From an uncultured Ruminococcus sp. (GTDB lineage: Bacteria > Bacillota > Clostridia > Oscillospirales > Ruminococcaceae): a DNA stretch of 64,000 nt. Location of the stretch: contig CAJTYV010000012.1 in the NCBI GenBank assembly GCA_910584195.1, positions 1 through 64,000 of the forward strand. Direction: 5' to 3'. Under the pieces are notes generated by a model. The model saw only the letters and a list, made by a program, of their open reading frames with translations. It had not been told where the DNA came from and made no database searches. Numbering within the stretch: position 1 is the first letter of the stretch; each line of letters begins with the position of its first letter. Positions 1 to 8,397 of this stretch are shown here, piece after piece. Both the position numbers and the translations under genes were made by a program.

Positions 1-53
1 AATTTATTTGTATTTTGCGTGTCACTTTTTTGCGTTTTGCGTGGCAAGCCACA
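1..53. repeat. Left inverted repeat (partner at 1571-1600)
   Basis: Bases 1-21 and 35-53, read together, match the reverse complement of about 31 bases at 1571-1600. The left copy carries about 22 extra bases that look like an internal duplication of its TTTTGCGT-containing part. Both copies contain the small hairpin GTGGCAAGCCAC. The pair frames 1.6 kb of decayed genes. It may mark an inserted segment, but no target-site duplication can be checked because the left flank is outside the window. Confidence 0.6.
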
Positions 54-1164
54 ATGAGAAGCAGTTGGCTCAAATTCCTTTTACAAATAATAATGTGATG
101 GAGTCTGCGGAAAATATTCCGAAAACAGAATTTGATAACACAGAAACCAAAGTGAATGTTATTCAACTGTTAAAAAAATTTGCAGAAAAGAAATCCGGCA
201 GTTGCAGTGAAGACGCAAAAACACTTCTGAAGTTTATAGAAAACGGCAAATTTCAGATGACTTCAGCTGATCTTGCAGATGCTATGGGAATCAAAAAGAA
301 AATTGCTCAGTATACACTTCGATGCTTTAACGCTGAAAAAATTCTGTATGCATCTGACGTTATTAAAACGAAAAAATTATACTGTTTCTCCTTTTCAAAA
401 AATCGGAGAACCAAACATTACATGAGTCAAAAGGCGTTAACAGAATACGAAATTATCTAAAAGATACAATTGATCACAGCAAATCTCAAATACAAACTGA
501 AATTGCAGTATTATTAATGAAATATCTTTCAAGATATCGTACAGAATTTTCTTCCTACGATCTGAGCAGTAATCTGAATATCTCACGAAAATCAGCAAAC
601 AACATTCTCCAATTGCTGCAAAACAATAGGATCGTAGAGTTTGTTCGCAGAGAGAATCTCTATAACATCTATGGGTTCTGCTTTGATTCAGATGAAAGTA
701 CTTCGTATGAAAAAGATACTCCGGCTACAGAATTCCCAGAATATTCACAAGAAATATCCGATCTCATTCTTAAACTTCAAAGTTCAGGAAATTCCCTCAA
801 GGACAAGCGTTTAGATAAGATTTTTCAAAGATGTCTGAAAAAGGGGTTTGTTACAGTCGAAGATTATGAAGCAATCGGAGAAAGCTCCAAGATGACATCC
901 GATATGAATTTTGCAAAACAACTTGGACTGGTTGATCGAGTAGCAGCCGGACATTACAAAATTCAGCATGATTTAGACACCTCACACATGCAAATGGAAA
1001 ATAATATGAAAAACACCCTTTCAGCCTTATATGACATCTTCGGTGATAACGCATTTTCCGTTGAAATGGTAATTGCAAAGCTTGATTACAGCTCATCATA
1101 TGTAAGTAGTAATGTTTTTAAAGCAGGCAATTTATTTAGGTTTTTGCTTTTCAATAGATATTGA
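8..1164 (+). pseudogene. Frameshifted gene with tandem winged-helix-like units
   Basis: Two open stretches (8-460 and the frame running through 481-1164) appear to be one gene broken by a one-base shift near the A6 run at 397-402. Beyond that run the second frame is open and joins smoothly to the residues starting MKYLSRYR at 517. The likely original start is ATG at 98, because the earlier part reads through the inverted repeat. At least three units have the pattern of a short winged helix: TSADLADAMGIKKKIAQYTL, SSYDLSSNLNISRKSANNIL and a weaker one near VTVEDYEAIG. A fourth (FSVEMVIAKLDYSSSYVSSN) is cut off near 1120. The units suggest DNA binding in a replication or regulatory protein of a mobile element. 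I do not recognise the family, and the gene is probably dead. Confidence 0.5.
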
Positions 1165-1437
1165 ACTAACAAAATCATTAGTCTCAAAAATTATAATCTC
1201 ATTTTTCAGAATAGTTGTATTGATAGCCTTAGCACGAACAATGCCGATGATATGGTGCATATCGAAAAGCATAGAAGTTTCAGTAAAGTCAATGCGAAAC
1301 ATCAGATTGCATATCTTTTAGAGAAAGGTCATGCTAAGCGAAATGGCGGTCGTATAGCTGGAAAACCGCATATCGATCCTGTTGAAGAAAACGGTGCGGA
1401 CATGCTTGAATCTCTCATCAAAAAGGAGCTTTCATGA
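1165..1437 (+). pseudogene. Remnant of HK97-gp10-type phage head-tail protein
   Basis: The frame that ends the previous fragment stays open after its stop and encodes about 90 residues. The end, around HQIAYLLEKGHAKRNGGRIA followed by GKPHIDPVEENG, resembles the C-terminus of HK97 gp10-family tail-completion proteins, which typically show a 'LLExGHAxRxGGRVxGxPHI' pattern. There is no ribosome binding site or complete N-terminus. A 16-residue stub (ATG at 1435) overlaps its end, as the next phage structural gene would, but stops at once. I read this as debris from a prophage or a phage-like element. Family assignment is from remembered motif patterns only. Confidence 0.5.
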
Positions 1438-1570
1438 ATTACGAAGCAATCAATTTGAATCCCATAGGGGATTCATCGAAATGAATTTACCAGCGATACG
1501 CCTGACACGGCGTCTTCGCCTACAAAGCCAATTACAAATACATCCGCAATACCAACGAGAAGCTGCTCTA

Positions 1571-1600
1571 AATGTGGCTTGCCACGCAAAATACAAATAA
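1571..1600. repeat. Right inverted repeat (partner at 1-53)
   Basis: This stretch begins TGTGGCTTGCCACGCAAAA and is the reverse complement of the composite left copy at 1-21 plus 35-53. It lies just before a minus-strand terminator. Confidence 0.6.
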
Positions 1601-1613
1601 ATTTACTTTGAGT

Positions 1614-1648
1614 AAAAAAAACGGCTCTTGAAAAAATTCAAGAGCCGA
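1614..1648 (-). terminator. Rho-independent terminator of a decayed regulator gene
   Basis: CGGCTCTTGAA pairs perfectly with TTCAAGAGCCG. On the minus strand the stem is followed by a run of eight T, so it points at the minus-strand remnant just downstream in coordinates. Confidence 0.75.
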
Positions 1649-1654
1649 ATTTAT

Positions 1655-1729
1655 TCACAGAGTTAAAATATCTGAAATCTCACAGCGAAGAACGCCGCAA
1701 ATGTCATACAGGAGCTTAAGCTTTATCCA
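1655..1729 (-). pseudogene. 3' remnant of an XRE-type regulator
   Basis: Minus-strand codons read LKLLYDICGVLRCEISDIL, then T, L and a stop. This matches the usual last helix of small Cro/C1 (XRE) regulators, where 'LxxLCxVLxCxxxDIL' ends the domain. An in-frame stop lies just upstream of the visible residues and no start is found, so only the tail survives. It sits directly before its own terminator, next to the phage-like debris. The match is short, so confidence is limited. Confidence 0.35.
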
Positions 1730-1872
1730 CTACACGTTTGAGGTCGAAACACAATAAATTTAAACGAAAATCCCATAAGCTTACACTTACGGGTACTATA
1801 TATAACTTATTTCTTCGTTAAGAATAACTGGCACCATGGTTTTATACTATAAATTTTCGAATTCCAAGCAGC
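1730..1872. other. Intergenic region, nothing recognised
   Basis: AT-rich sequence without an open reading frame of note, a clear promoter or a strong hairpin. It separates the decayed region from the terminator of the tRNA array. Confidence 0.4.
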
Positions 1873-1900
1873 AAAAAAGCCCGATTATTCGAGCTTTTTT
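1873..1900 (-). terminator. Terminator after tRNA-Gln
   Basis: On the minus strand GCTCGA-ATAA-TCGGGC is followed by a T run. It ends the tRNA array. Confidence 0.75.
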
Positions 1901-1933
1901 TTAGTGGACAGCTATTTAGTCTCACCAATATAG

Positions 1934-2006
1934 TTGGGGCAGCGGGATTTGAACCCACGCAGTGACAGAGTCAAAGTCTGTTGCCTTACCGCTTGGCTAT
2001 ACCCCA
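1934..2006 (-). tRNA. tRNA-Gln (anticodon TTG)
   Basis: The 73-nt cloverleaf has acceptor arm TGGGGTA with TGCCCCA, anticodon loop CTTTGAC (anticodon TTG), and a GGTTCAAATC T-arm. CCA is not encoded, unlike the other four tRNAs here. It is last in the array and lies beyond an internal terminator, so it may depend on read-through. Confidence 0.93.
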
Positions 2007-2042
2007 TTATAAAAACATAAAGTAGTTTTAATATCAATATAG

Positions 2043-2071
2043 AAAAAAGCCCGACACGTTCGGACTTTTTT
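2043..2071 (-). terminator. Terminator between tRNA-Cys and tRNA-Gln
   Basis: On the minus strand GTCCGA-ACGTG-TCGGGC is followed by TTTTTT. It splits the array after the Cys gene. It resembles the array-end terminator at 1873-1900, suggesting that Gln was appended with its own copy. Confidence 0.7.
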
Positions 2072-2077
2072 CTAACA

Positions 2078-2151
2078 TGGAGGCGCCACCCAGATTTGAA
2101 CTGGGGATCAGGGTGTTGCAGACCCACGCCTTACCACTTGGCTATAGCGCC
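2078..2151 (-). tRNA. tRNA-Cys (anticodon GCA)
   Basis: Acceptor GGCGCTA pairs with TGGCGCC. The anticodon loop is CTGCAAC (GCA), the discriminator is T, and CCA is encoded at 2078-2080. The cloverleaf is complete. Confidence 0.93.
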
Positions 2152-2155
2152 ATGC

Positions 2156-2231
2156 TGGAGCGGATTACGAGGCTCGAACTCGCTACCTCCACCTTGGCAA
2201 GGTGGCACTCTACCAGATGAGCTAAATCCGC
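2156..2231 (-). tRNA. tRNA-Gly (anticodon GCC)
   Basis: Acceptor GCGGATT pairs with AATCCGC. The anticodon loop is TTGCCAA (GCC) and CCA is encoded at 2156-2158. Confidence 0.93.
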
Positions 2232-2233
2232 AT

Positions 2234-2310
2234 TGGCGACCCGGATGAGGCTCGAACTCACGACCTCTAGCGTGACAGGCTAGCGTTCTAACCAACTGAA
2301 CTACCGGGCC
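2234..2310 (-). tRNA. tRNA-Asp (anticodon GTC)
   Basis: The anticodon stem CTAGC/GCTAG frames the loop CTGTCAC (GTC). Acceptor GGCCCGG pairs with CCGGGTC, allowing one G-T pair. Discriminator G and CCA are encoded. Confidence 0.93.
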
Positions 2311-2312
2311 AT

Positions 2313-2388
2313 TGGTGGGGACTACAGGGCTCGAACCTGTGACCCTCTGCTTGTAAGGCAGATGCTCTCCCAGCTGAGCTAAACCCCC
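2313..2388 (-). tRNA. tRNA-Val (anticodon TAC)
   Basis: The anticodon loop is TTACAAG (TAC). Acceptor GGGGGTT pairs with AGTCCCC, allowing G-T pairs, and CCA is encoded. It is the first tRNA after the array promoter. Confidence 0.93.
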
Positions 2389-2429
2389 ACTATGCCGTCT
2401 TCGTCATGCTTACCACTGACGACTTAATT

Positions 2430-2458
2430 ATTATATCACAATTTTTTTGATCTGTCAA
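2430..2458 (-). promoter_or_regulatory. Consensus sigma-A promoter of the tRNA array
   Basis: On the minus strand TTGACA (2453-2458), a 17-base spacer and TATAAT (2430-2435) match both consensus hexamers exactly, about 40 bases upstream of tRNA-Val. Confidence 0.9.
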
Positions 2459-2498
2459 CCCTTTTTTGAAAATTTTTTCAAAAAATTTTTTTCACCTT

Positions 2499-3149
2499 TT
2501 AAAAATACTTGTGACCCTTTGCACATACCCATGAGGTCCCAGCTTTAAGCACAATCTCAGTACCTTCAAAGCCCGCTTCCGTTAACAGTGTACGGAACTC
2601 AGTAGGAGTGGGATTAAACAGATTATATTTCTCAATATTTTTTATAGCATCATCTGACAATTCAGAAGCGCCGTGAATATCCGCAACTATCATAAAAGTA
2701 CCGTTTTTTTCAAGCACACGACGCACTTCACGAAGATTTTCCGTACTTCTTCCCCAGAAGTAAAAACTTTCGATAGTGTAAATAACATCAAAGCTGTTAT
2801 CGGGAAACGGCAGTGAATCCACTGAAGCTTTTATGATATTCATTTTCCCTGAATTCACGTCATTCATATTATTCTGTCGGCTTAATTCCACAGAAACTTC
2901 AGAATAATCAACTCCCGTCAGTTTCCCCGACAAAATACGTCCGGATATTTTTTTAAGAGCGTCACCGCCGCCGCATCCTATATCAAGGATTCGTTCCGAA
3001 CCGTTCAATTTAATCGTATTAAACGCCCATTCGGTAACGCTGCTATGCGATTTCCCCATTCTTCTGAGCATTTCTTTTCCCGCTTTTCCATTCGGTTTTG
3101 CCGGATTTCCAAGCTCTGTAACCGATAATTCATTTTTTTCTGTACTCAT
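2499..3149 (-). CDS. Class I SAM-dependent methyltransferase
   Basis: A soluble 216-residue protein of the Methyltransf_11 type. The SAM-binding motif I, ILDIGCGGGD, is at residues 54-63. An acidic residue (GVDYSEVSVEL) follows in motif II, and IIKASVDSLPFPDNSFDVIY gives motifs III-IV. The C-terminal part (EVRRVLEKNGTFMIVADIHG) is the usual last strand region. I chose ATG at 3149 because GAGAGG lies six bases upstream, whereas the longer start at 3203 lacks a ribosome binding site. A TATAAT lies just ahead with TTGTCA 20 bases further, a poor spacing. The substrate cannot be told from sequence. It stands alone between the tRNA array and the LCP operon. Confidence 0.85.
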   Translation of the reverse strand: MSTEKNELSVTELGNPAKPNGKAGKEMLRRMGKSHSSVTEWAFNTIKLNGSERILDIGCGGGDALKKISGRILSGKLTGVDYSEVSVELSRQNNMNDVNSGKMNIIKASVDSLPFPDNSFDVIYTIESFYFWGRSTENLREVRRVLEKNGTFMIVADIHGASELSDDAIKNIEKYNLFNPTPTEFRTLLTEAGFEGTEIVLKAGTSWVCAKGHKYF

Positions 3150-3438
3150 GTTTTTGCCTCTCATCATTAATATTATATGCCTGCATTTTAAATTATGTGA
3201 CAACTTTTCAAAAATCTTGTTTTCTTCATTTCTTTAAAACAACACCGCGCAAAGATTATGCCGGAAATACACAATCAATTTTTCTGTCAGATCGCATAAA
3301 AACAACGCGCGCATTATGTAAGATAACAGAAACAGCGCAGGCAGTTTCAGTGCAAAGCCGTCCAGAAAGACAGTGTTGCCTTAAAATACTCATAATCAAC
3401 AGGTAAAGGAGGACAATGTCCTCCTTGCCTTCCGCAAC
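3150..3438. other. Intergenic region with a terminator hairpin
   Basis: No gene is seen. AAGGAGGACA and TGTCCTCCTT form a tight palindrome at 3406-3426, just past the stop of the minus-strand LCP gene, and probably terminate it. Confidence 0.55.
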
Positions 3439-4902
3439 CTATTCAGAAAATGCAGTTTCATATATTACGTCGTAATTCGAATTAAAATCAACTATAAGTG
3501 CGTCTCCGCTGGCCGTATATTCACCATAGTATGTACCTTCTGCCGGAATTTGCAGCTGCTGTTTGTCATATCCGAGGAGAAAAGGCGCTCTTAGTGACAA
3601 GGCGTACAGCTTGCCGGTTGACATATTTGTTGTAACTCCGGGAAGTACGCTGGAAGAAAGCTTCGGCATCAAAGAAGGATTAACTGATTTCAGCTTGTTC
3701 ATTACAAGTTCCATGACTCGCCTTTGACGCTCGGTACGTTCAAAATCGGCATTGCCTATATATCTTATACGTGCGTATGAAAGAGCTTGTTTCCCATTGA
3801 GATGAATGTCTCCGCCGCTTTTAAGCAGGTCATCCAAAACGCCATCGCCCATAATCTCGTTGACTTCCGCCTGAAGAATAGTATTGATCTCCTGTGCTTC
3901 GGCATCAGATATATCAACGTCAATTCCTCCTACGGCATCTACAATATTTGCAAAAGAAACAAAATTCACAGAAATATAGTCGTCAATAGCAATACCGAAA
4001 TTATGCTCGATAGTATCCATAAGCAGCTCGGGACCGCCGTATGAATATGACGCGTTGAGCTTATCCCAACCATAATCAGGAATTTCCACATAACAGTCGC
4101 GCATAAAAGAAATAAGACTTATTTTATCAGTTTTGCTGTTCAGCGATGCAAGCATCATAGTATCCGATCGGCCTCGTTCATCAGAAGTTCTTCCGTCCGT
4201 CCCTATAAGAAGCACATTTGTAACATAGCTGCATGAAAGAGCATCGCTTCGGCGGCTGCGTCCTGACGTATCGACATGCTCCATTTTCTTGATAAGGCTA
4301 ATTGCAGTACAGGAATAAATACCAAAAAGAAGCAGAAAAAGAATGATCAGAGTTGTTAAGAACCTGCCTATCAGGGATTTCCGTCTCGGTTTTCTATTAT
4401 TTTTTTTAGACTTGTTTTTTTTCTTGCTGCCGTCCGAAGAGCGTTTTTGCGGCTCATGAGGATATGGATACGGCGGAGGCTGATTAGGATATGGCTGTCC
4501 CTGATAAGGCTCGCGATAATGTGGATCACCGTAATGCGGTTCACTGTAATACGGCTCTCTTACATAGCCGCCGTTATAATATTGGTTATTCTGATATTGC
4601 TGCGGTTGTCTCGGCGGAACACCTTGCTGCTGCCTCGGCTGCTGAGGTCTTGAAGGAACTCCGGGTCTTTGGGGACTCCCCCCTTGCTGCCGCCTTGGCT
4701 GATTCGCTTGCCGAGGACTTTGCGGGCGATCAGGAATTTGCCTTTGAAGAGGTCTTACAGGCTGAGAATTCTGCTGCGGCGCTGAGGTCGGTCTGACGTT
4801 TTCCCCCTGCTCTGCACGATAATGTCCGTAAGGACCTCCCGAAGTCGGCGGTATATATATGGTATTTGTATTTTGATTGTCTGAATTGTTTCTGTCCGAC
4901 AT
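3439..4902 (-). CDS. LytR-CpsA-Psr (LCP) family cell-wall ligase
   Basis: The 487-residue protein has three parts. Residues 1-155 are rich in Pro, Gln and Tyr, with short Tyr-Pro repeats of the form EPHYGDPHYREPY, and are probably disordered in the cytoplasm. A basic stretch and a transmembrane helix follow (about 181-204). The LCP domain outside the cell starts near residue 226 with LLIGTDGRTSDERGRSDTMM, which carries the Asp/Arg residues that bind the pyrophosphate of lipid-linked polymers. LCP enzymes move teichoic-acid-like or capsular polymers onto peptidoglycan. The gene is last in the operon with rlmB and the degenerate P-type ATPase, starting about 34 bases after it. The long Pro/Gln tail is unusual for the family and may recruit partners. 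Confidence 0.88.
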   Translation of the reverse strand: MSDRNNSDNQNTNTIYIPPTSGGPYGHYRAEQGENVRPTSAPQQNSQPVRPLQRQIPDRPQSPRQANQPRRQQGGSPQRPGVPSRPQQPRQQQGVPPRQPQQYQNNQYYNGGYVREPYYSEPHYGDPHYREPYQGQPYPNQPPPYPYPHEPQKRSSDGSKKKNKSKKNNRKPRRKSLIGRFLTTLIILFLLLFGIYSCTAISLIKKMEHVDTSGRSRRSDALSCSYVTNVLLIGTDGRTSDERGRSDTMMLASLNSKTDKISLISFMRDCYVEIPDYGWDKLNASYSYGGPELLMDTIEHNFGIAIDDYISVNFVSFANIVDAVGGIDVDISDAEAQEINTILQAEVNEIMGDGVLDDLLKSGGDIHLNGKQALSYARIRYIGNADFERTERQRRVMELVMNKLKSVNPSLMPKLSSSVLPGVTTNMSTGKLYALSLRAPFLLGYDKQQLQIPAEGTYYGEYTASGDALIVDFNSNYDVIYETAFSE

Positions 4903-4936
4903 AACTGTTAGATCTCCTTATTTTGAGTATAACCGT

Positions 4937-7438
4937 TTACTTTCCGGTCTTGCTGCCTGCCGCAAAGCAGGTTATTATAGTACATATAAGATTATATATT
5001 GCCATAGCGGTAGCCGACATATAAATATAATTAGATTCAAACGCTTTTGAAAGTATAAGAAGCATTGCAAGTCCAAATCCCAGCAAAATAGAAGCTGTCT
5101 GGAATATCAAGGCTATTATCGCAGACGTATGAATGCTTTTTATGCCGAGTATAAGCTGTGCCATAGAACTGAACTTGCCCGTACATGCCATAGAAGCGCT
5201 TATTCTCACCGTCTTTCTTGTTTCCGCATCAAAATCTTCGTGCAGCTTTTTCGGCAGAACCTTGACCATATCCTTGGGGATTTTATATACCGAGGCTATC
5301 TTATCGGCGCTAACGAAGCAATCAGTGGATTTGACGATAATACACACCTTTTTTCTGACAAGCCGTTCGATCCACTTTTTCACGCCTCTGTCGGAAATGA
5401 TGTCTACTACGAACATAGCAGCCAAGTTTCCGGAAATGGACAGATATATCGGCTCATGCCCCTTTGAGTATTCCGCTTCACGGGATTTTGTAGGCAGACC
5501 TTCGATATTGTGGGATTCCATAAGCTCACGGCTGCCAAGAAGAACACGTCTGTTGCTTATCCAGCCGCACAATCCCATTCCGTCCTCGTATGAAAAGTTT
5601 TCAATAGGATAAAGAAGTTCCTCCTTACCGTCGATAACGTCTGTGAAAAGCTGCTGCATAAGGCTGCCGCCACGATACGTAAGACTTGCGGCATCAAGAA
5701 ACGCCTCGTCAAGTTTAGTATTGGAAAAAACCTTTATTCCGCCGAGACGCACCGTTCCGGCAGGAAACAGATCGTCCGCCGAAGCAAGAACGGAATTTGC
5801 ATCGTAAAGATCGTCAACACTTTGATAGCCAAGAAGAATGCCATTGTTTTTCAAAGTTTCCTTTGATATTTTTTCAAGAGGTATATTTGCCGCAAACGGC
5901 AGCGCAAGACACGAACATGCGCATATCAGCATTGAAAAAACAGACATTCCGAAAATAAACGCCTCCATGGAAAGCAAAGTCCCCATACGTACAAACGTCA
6001 GGCAAACCGCAGTAACGAGTGAAACTCCCAGACATAAGGGCGCGGCTTTTCTGCAAAAACTGTCAGTAATATCCGCAGAGTAAGTATAGCGAAGAAAGTC
6101 CGTAAGAAAGTCGGTAGGCCTCATGGCAGCAAGTATCGGAAAATCCCCCAAAGTACCGTGAGTAAGACGTTCCGCACGTTCTTCATCCTTTACATATACG
6201 ACAGCATGACGGTCAAAGCTTTGCGAAGCAAACTTAAAATTACGTCTTGCTCGTCTGAGTATCAGCAGTTTACCTATCGCATTGGTAAGCAGCGCCAGAA
6301 TTCCTACAGGCATGTAAATATGTATCAGTTCAGCTCCTGCCATATCGGTTCTCAAAAAAGCTGTAATAAGCGATATAAAACACGCGGATGCCGTTATTGC
6401 AGTCATTGAATCGCTGTCCGCTTTCAGCTTCACAAGATTTTTAAATCCCTTTGCAATAACCGGAAGCGAATAGAAAAGAGAAATCATTCCTAAAAGGACA
6501 TGCGCAATAAGGTAAGTATGAATATGAGTTATGCTCAGAAAGCTTACGATAGGAAAGCCGAAACGGCTGCATATAGTAATATACAAGCTTAAGAACGCTG
6601 TCATTGCAAGAACAGCCACCCTTGTTTTGAGTATTCCCGTAAGCTCATAAATATCGCGACCAACGTCCTGAACATCGCCGTAGTAATTAAAATCAACAAT
6701 ACGCTTTGTACGCTTGTCTTTCATTTTTCGGCGAGCGTATTCCTCGGCGGTTTCGGAAACTCTCACATTTATTGTTTCCGATGAAATGCCGCGTATACTG
6801 CCGGAATCGCTTCCCTTTGGAGCAGTTTCGATTTGGCGCGTAGCCTCCAATGCTTCCGGGGACGGTACAATATCAGTTATATACTTACGGTTTTCAGGCG
6901 CCTCCGCTTCATTGATTATCTCATCTCTGCTGCGTTTTTTCTTTTTCACCTCGGGCGGAATATACATGTACTCTCCCGACGGCTTTTCTTTTGAATAGGT
7001 TTTTTTTGTTTTTTCTTTGGCGAACCAGTTCTTCTTCCGCTTTTTTTTCTCCGCTTCCCTTGCCCTCGTTGATTCAGACATGGGACGTATTTTCGGAGAA
7101 CCGTCCGTAATATTTCCTTCGGGGCGCATATCAGCAGGATGAGCAGAGCGTACCTCTCTGATACCGTCCTCGTCCGCAACAGCAGCCGTTTTTCTTGAAA
7201 GTTCTTCCGGAGTTATCTCGTTAGCAGGAATTCCCTTTACTTCATCACTGTCAAAAAGCTCGTTTTTTTCATGCGAAACGGCTTTCGGTATCTTAGCGGA
7301 GGTTTTTACCGGATCCGGAAGAGTGGAATTTATTATCTTTTGCGCATCCACCCTGCCTACATGAGCGGTGGAACCATCGTTCGGGTCTGTCTTGTATTCG
7401 TCTAAAATGTCCTCTAAGGACAGCTTTGTATCTGCCAC
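4937..7438 (-). CDS. Degenerate P-type ATPase-like membrane protein
   Basis: An 833-residue protein. About 260 polar, lysine-rich residues (starting MADTKLSLEDILDEYK) precede membrane helices laid out as in P1B-type metal ATPases, with a last pair near the C-terminus. Several regions align in order with that family: CSCLALPF at the metal-site helix, KNNGILLGYQSVDDL before the phosphorylation site, AASLTYRGGSLMQQL, an N-domain-like GMGLCGWISNRRVLLGSREL, and VLPKKLHEDF in the P domain. The catalytic DKTGT is replaced by ADDLFPAGT, and no TGD or GDGxND motif is seen. It is therefore unlikely to be an ion pump and may be a scaffold or sensor. It lies between rlmB and the LCP gene in one operon. 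Homology is inferred from motif order, not from a search. Confidence 0.72.
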   Translation of the reverse strand: MADTKLSLEDILDEYKTDPNDGSTAHVGRVDAQKIINSTLPDPVKTSAKIPKAVSHEKNELFDSDEVKGIPANEITPEELSRKTAAVADEDGIREVRSAHPADMRPEGNITDGSPKIRPMSESTRAREAEKKKRKKNWFAKEKTKKTYSKEKPSGEYMYIPPEVKKKKRSRDEIINEAEAPENRKYITDIVPSPEALEATRQIETAPKGSDSGSIRGISSETINVRVSETAEEYARRKMKDKRTKRIVDFNYYGDVQDVGRDIYELTGILKTRVAVLAMTAFLSLYITICSRFGFPIVSFLSITHIHTYLIAHVLLGMISLFYSLPVIAKGFKNLVKLKADSDSMTAITASACFISLITAFLRTDMAGAELIHIYMPVGILALLTNAIGKLLILRRARRNFKFASQSFDRHAVVYVKDEERAERLTHGTLGDFPILAAMRPTDFLTDFLRYTYSADITDSFCRKAAPLCLGVSLVTAVCLTFVRMGTLLSMEAFIFGMSVFSMLICACSCLALPFAANIPLEKISKETLKNNGILLGYQSVDDLYDANSVLASADDLFPAGTVRLGGIKVFSNTKLDEAFLDAASLTYRGGSLMQQLFTDVIDGKEELLYPIENFSYEDGMGLCGWISNRRVLLGSRELMESHNIEGLPTKSREAEYSKGHEPIYLSISGNLAAMFVVDIISDRGVKKWIERLVRKKVCIIVKSTDCFVSADKIASVYKIPKDMVKVLPKKLHEDFDAETRKTVRISASMACTGKFSSMAQLILGIKSIHTSAIIALIFQTASILLGFGLAMLLILSKAFESNYIYMSATAMAIYNLICTIITCFAAGSKTGK

Positions 7439-7449
7439 GTTAATTCACC

Positions 7450-8217
7450 TTAGTTTTCCTTTCTTCGCTGCCGTAGAATTTCGTACATAAATATTCCCGC
7501 AGCCACAGAAGCGTTAAGGGAATTTATTTTTCCCATCATGGGAAGTCTTATCATAAAATCGCATTTTTCTCTTATAATACGGCTTATTCCAAATCCCTCC
7601 GAACCTATAACAAGACCGCAGCTTCCGGTGAGATCTGTTTCGCAGTAATTGCTGCCTGCCGCATCCGTACCATATATCCACACGCCTTTTTCTTTAAGTT
7701 TGTCTATAGCGGCTGCAAGATTGGAAACTCTTGCTACAGGAACGTAGCTTGCCGCACCTGCGGATGTTTTAAAAACAGTTGCGTTAAGTCCGGCGCTTCT
7801 GCGTTTGGGAATGATAACTCCGTCCGCACCAGAGGTTTCGGCAGTACGGATTATCGCCCCAAGATTGTGAGGATCTTCAATTTCATCGCATATTATAATG
7901 AATGGCTTTGTTCCTTTTTTTTCGGAAACTTCAAGAATATCCTCGATTGAAACATATTCTCCGCATGCTCCGGCAGCAGCAACGCCCTGATGTGAAGCCC
8001 CCCCTGAAAGCTTGCTGAGCTTTTCACTTCTGACATCTTTTACGGGAATTCCCTTTTCCTTGGCGAGCCTTCGGATAACGCTGAGACTGCCTCCGTTTCC
8101 GTCCATGTATATTATATCGAGAGCTGTTCCCGATTTAAGAGCCTCTATGACAGGATTGCGCCCGCAAATCACATCGGAGGCATTTTCACTTTTTTTATCT
8201 TTTATATTTTTATCCAT
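7450..8217 (-). CDS. rlmB: 23S rRNA (guanosine-2'-O-)-methyltransferase, TrmH/SpoU family
   Basis: A 255-residue SPOUT methyltransferase. The N-terminal substrate-binding part begins with VICGRNPVIEALKSG. The SPOUT knot motifs are IIRTAETSGADGVII, LVIGSEGFGISRII and MGKINSLNASVAAGI, the last being the typical SpoU motif 3. Members methylate the 2'-O of a guanosine in 23S rRNA (G2251 in E. coli numbering) or a related RNA position. I chose ATG at 8217 because AAGGAG lies six bases upstream. The longer in-frame extension to 8370 has no site. The degenerate P-type ATPase gene starts 11 bases after the stop, so the two are co-transcribed. Confidence 0.88.
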   Translation of the reverse strand: MDKNIKDKKSENASDVICGRNPVIEALKSGTALDIIYMDGNGGSLSVIRRLAKEKGIPVKDVRSEKLSKLSGGASHQGVAAAGACGEYVSIEDILEVSEKKGTKPFIIICDEIEDPHNLGAIIRTAETSGADGVIIPKRRSAGLNATVFKTSAGAASYVPVARVSNLAAAIDKLKEKGVWIYGTDAAGSNYCETDLTGSCGLVIGSEGFGISRIIREKCDFMIRLPMMGKINSLNASVAAGIFMYEILRQRRKEN

Positions 8218-8254
8218 TTTGTTCTCCTTTTGAGGTATACGCATATGTGTATTA

Positions 8255-8284
8255 ATTATACCATTTCCGTCAAGAAAATACAAG
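8255..8284 (-). promoter_or_regulatory. Promoter of the rlmB operon
   Basis: On the minus strand TTGTAT, 17 bases and TATAAT lie about 40-65 bases upstream of the rlmB start. The -10 is consensus and the -35 matches four of six. A nearby TTGACG is too close to the -10 to serve. Confidence 0.6.
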
Positions 8285-8397
8285 AGTAAAATTACGAATT
8301 CACGTAAATTTTTATAGAAAATTTCAGAAAATAATTTGACGTTATTTTGGACAATATCATCTTTTATCAAAAAAATCTGCGGAAATCAATTTTTATA

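Noticed and set aside
2007..2042. Separate promoter for tRNA-Gln
   Set aside because: A TATAAT-like sequence abuts the tRNA 5' end, leaving no room for a transcription start.
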